Positions 20,427-21,898 of a stretch of 21,898 nt of DNA are shown here, piece by piece. The notes under the pieces were generated by a model that saw only the letters and a list, made by a program, of their open reading frames with translations, had not been told where the DNA came from and searched no databases. Within the stretch, counting starts at the first letter, position 1. Each line of letters starts with the position of its first letter. Location of the stretch: contig WFPR01000099.1 of assembly GCA_015487455.1 (NCBI GenBank), positions 1 to 21,898 of the forward strand. The letters are read 5' to 3'. The translations under genes and the position numbers were made by a program. Origin of the DNA: Candidatus Bipolaricaulota bacterium (GTDB taxonomy: Bacteria; Bipolaricaulota; Bipolaricaulia; RBG-16-55-9).

Positions 20427-21473
20427 ATGGGCGTCGCGCGGACGCTGCTGCTCCGGGGCCTGAGCCTGGCCGCCGTGGTGCTGGTCGTGCTAGTGCTGGT
20501 GGTCGTGATCCTGGGGGCCACGGGCTACTCCGACCGGCTGCTCAAGGCCCTCGTGAACGAGCAGATGCGGACGATCCGCCAGCAGCTCGTCGAGCGCATC
20601 CGCGACCCGGCGGAGCTGGAGAAGGCCGTGGCCGAGCAGCGCCGCGCCCTGGAGGCGTTCCTGGGGCTGGACCGCCCCTGGTACGAGCGCCTCCCCCAAG
20701 ACGTGCTCCGGGTGCTCACGTTCGATTTGGGGGAGGCGCGCAGCGTGAGCACCGCCGAGGGGAGCAAGAAAATTAAAGACATCATCGCCGAGCGGCTCCC
20801 CCGCACCGTGCTGCTCTTCACCACCGCTCTGCTCATCAACTTCCTGATCGGGCTCTCCGTCGGGGTGATGCTGGCCACCCGCGTCGGGTCGCTGCTCGAC
20901 CGCGTCGTATCATATTTTGCCGCCATCTCGTACGCGCTGCCCTCCTGGTGGACGGGCATCCTGCTCATCCTGCTGCTGAGCTTCTACGCGGGGCTGCTGC
21001 CGCCGGGCGGGATGTACAGCAACCCGCCACCCCCCGGTGGCCTGGCCCGCTTCCTCGACCTCGTTCAGCACGCGATCCTGCCCATTTTGACGCTGGTGAT
21101 CGTGGGGGCCGGGCCGCTCATCTACGTCGCCCGCACCATCACGCTCAACGTCGCCCAGGAGGACCACGTCGCCTTCGCGCGGGCCAAGGGGCTGGCCGAG
21201 CGGCTCGTGCGCTACCGGCACATCCTGAGGGTGGCCGCGCCCCCGATCGTGACCCAGCTCATCTTAGGCTTGGTGGGCTCCATCACGGGCGCCATCACCA
21301 CCGAGATCGTCTTCCGCTGGCCGGGGATGGGGCAGCTCTACTTCCAGGCCATCAACCCGCCCGACGAGGCGCTGATCATCGCGCTCACGTTCGTGTACAC
21401 GCTGCTCTACGCCGCGGCCCGCTTCGTGCTCGAGGTTCTTTATCTCGTGCTCGACCCCCGGGTGAGGTACTGA
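20427..21473 (+). CDS. Peptide ABC transporter permease 1 (DppB/OppB type)
   Basis: A 348-residue inner-membrane permease of the binding-protein-dependent transport family. The first membrane helix (LSLAAVVLVVLVLVVVILG, about 12-31) is followed by an extracytoplasmic segment of about 95 residues, rich in charged helix (MRTIRQQLVERIRDPAELEK...). That segment ends with LTFDLGEARS, the FDLGxS element of DppB proteins. Five further helices follow from TVLLFTTALLINFLIGLSVG. The EAA loop that docks the ATPase is AFARAKGLAERLVRYRHILR (about 249-268). The ATG at 20427 follows GAGAGG and GAGACGAGGG. Its stop TGA is directly followed by the ATG of permease 2, so the two are translationally coupled. The substrate is presumed to be peptides, from the family. 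Confidence 0.94.
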   Translation: MGVARTLLLRGLSLAAVVLVVLVLVVVILGATGYSDRLLKALVNEQMRTIRQQLVERIRDPAELEKAVAEQRRALEAFLGLDRPWYERLPQDVLRVLTFDLGEARSVSTAEGSKKIKDIIAERLPRTVLLFTTALLINFLIGLSVGVMLATRVGSLLDRVVSYFAAISYALPSWWTGILLILLLSFYAGLLPPGGMYSNPPPPGGLARFLDLVQHAILPILTLVIVGAGPLIYVARTITLNVAQEDHVAFARAKGLAERLVRYRHILRVAAPPIVTQLILGLVGSITGAITTEIVFRWPGMGQLYFQAINPPDEALIIALTFVYTLLYAAARFVLEVLYLVLDPRVRY

Positions 21474-21898
21474 ATGGGCGACGTCGTCAAGGTGGTGCTC
21501 TCCTCGGGCGTGGGGCGCGCGGGGCTCGCCCTGCTCGCCCTGCTCGTCGGGATCTCCGTCTACGTGCTGACGAGCTACCCGCTCGACTACGGCCTGCGCG
21601 TCTGGTACAACCCGGCCGTCTGGGCGGACCACCCGCCCGTCAAGCCCCCTGTCTGGGCCGCGCCGGGGGCCGTGCCCCACCTCGTGCTCACCAAGCCGGG
21701 CGCGCAGCCCGACTCGATCGAGGCGCTCCCGGGCGGGCGGGAGCGCCGCCTCTACCGCTTCGAGTTCGACCACCCCTACGACAAGCCGCCCGACTTCCTC
21801 TCCGTCTCGCTCAAGGGCGTGCGCTATCACGGGAGGCCGCCGCTCTTCACCGTCCGGCTGGAGCGCCCCGACGGGCGGACCGTCACGCTGCTGCGCTA
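21474..21898 (+). CDS. Peptide ABC transporter permease 2 (DppC/OppC type), partial
   Basis: An open frame of 141 codons running off the window. The N-terminus MGDVVKVVLSSGVGRAGLALL leads into one membrane helix (about 17-35, LALLALLVGISVYVLTSY). A predicted extracytoplasmic region of more than 100 residues follows, with alternating strands (LYRFEFDHPYDKPPDFLSVSLKGVRYHGRPPLFTVRLERPDG). Standard DppC proteins have only a short loop after helix 1, so this is an inserted beta-rich domain, as in some archaeal and thermophile permeases. The identity rests mainly on its place directly after DppB: ATG abuts the TGA, with GGTGAGG 7 nt upstream. The rest of the permease lies outside the window. Confidence 0.75.
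   Translation, partial: MGDVVKVVLSSGVGRAGLALLALLVGISVYVLTSYPLDYGLRVWYNPAVWADHPPVKPPVWAAPGAVPHLVLTKPGAQPDSIEALPGGRERRLYRFEFDHPYDKPPDFLSVSLKGVRYHGRPPLFTVRLERPDGRTVTLLR

Noticed and set aside
1..21898. tRNA, rRNA, CRISPR array, insertion sequence or prophage
   Set aside because: No cloverleaf-like intergenic sequence, spaced repeat array, transposase, integrase or phage gene was seen. All gaps between genes are shorter than 300 bp.

Overview
The window comes from a very G+C-rich bacterial genome. Genes are tightly packed on both strands, have AGGAGG-type ribosome binding sites, and are preceded by recognisable sigma-70-like promoters (for example TTGAAA-17-TATAAT and TTGGCG-17-TATACT). PheS/PheT are of bacterial type, but several genes have archaeal or thermophile flavour: an MTH865-family protein, a 3-hydroxyacyl-CoA dehydrogenase/enoyl-CoA hydratase fused in the archaeal domain order, and a peptide ABC importer with a 900-residue C-terminally anchored binding protein. 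A deep-branching, possibly thermophilic and uncultivated bacterial lineage fits. The phylum cannot be fixed from the sequence alone.

Layout. (1) 1-2172, minus strand: a sulfur operon with a good promoter. It encodes a rhodanese/persulfide-dioxygenase-like metallo-beta-lactamase fusion followed by two half-size YeeE/YedE membrane proteins, the last cut by the window edge. (2) 2192-2716, minus: an unrecognised 174-residue protein, divergent from serC (2882-4015, plus). (3) 4031-7011: three predicted exported proteins of unknown role. They are a degenerate trypsin/HtrA-like protein with a thrombospondin-3-like calcium tail, a Pro/Trp-rich protein with a strongly hydrophobic centre, and a helical protein with an Asp/Glu/His tail. 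A perfect 40-bp palindrome separates the last two. (4) 7126-10805: fatty-acid or C4-acyl-CoA metabolism on two divergent units, the HADH-ECH fusion (minus) and MTH865-family protein plus thiolase (plus). Between them is a repeat-rich control region. (5) 10842-11567: a zinc-ribbon protein and a small two-helix membrane protein of visibly lower G+C, with a long hairpin at their junction. (6) 11580-12613: an OsmC-type peroxidase and a helical unknown, divergently transcribed from back-to-back promoters.

(7) 12692-16505: pheS, a 71-residue DnaJ-zinc-finger-like miniprotein, and pheT, all in one direction. (8) 16545-21898: a dipeptide/oligopeptide ABC importer in the order ATPase, substrate-binding protein, permease 1, permease 2 (cut by the window end).

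The genes suggest an organism that handles sulfane sulfur and peroxide stress, degrades or makes short-chain acyl-CoAs through reversible beta-oxidation chemistry, and imports peptides. The least explained parts are the cluster of exported unknowns at 4-7 kb and the zinc-finger miniprotein inside the phe operon. Short perfect tandem duplications (6-10 bp) also recur in the intergenic spaces.
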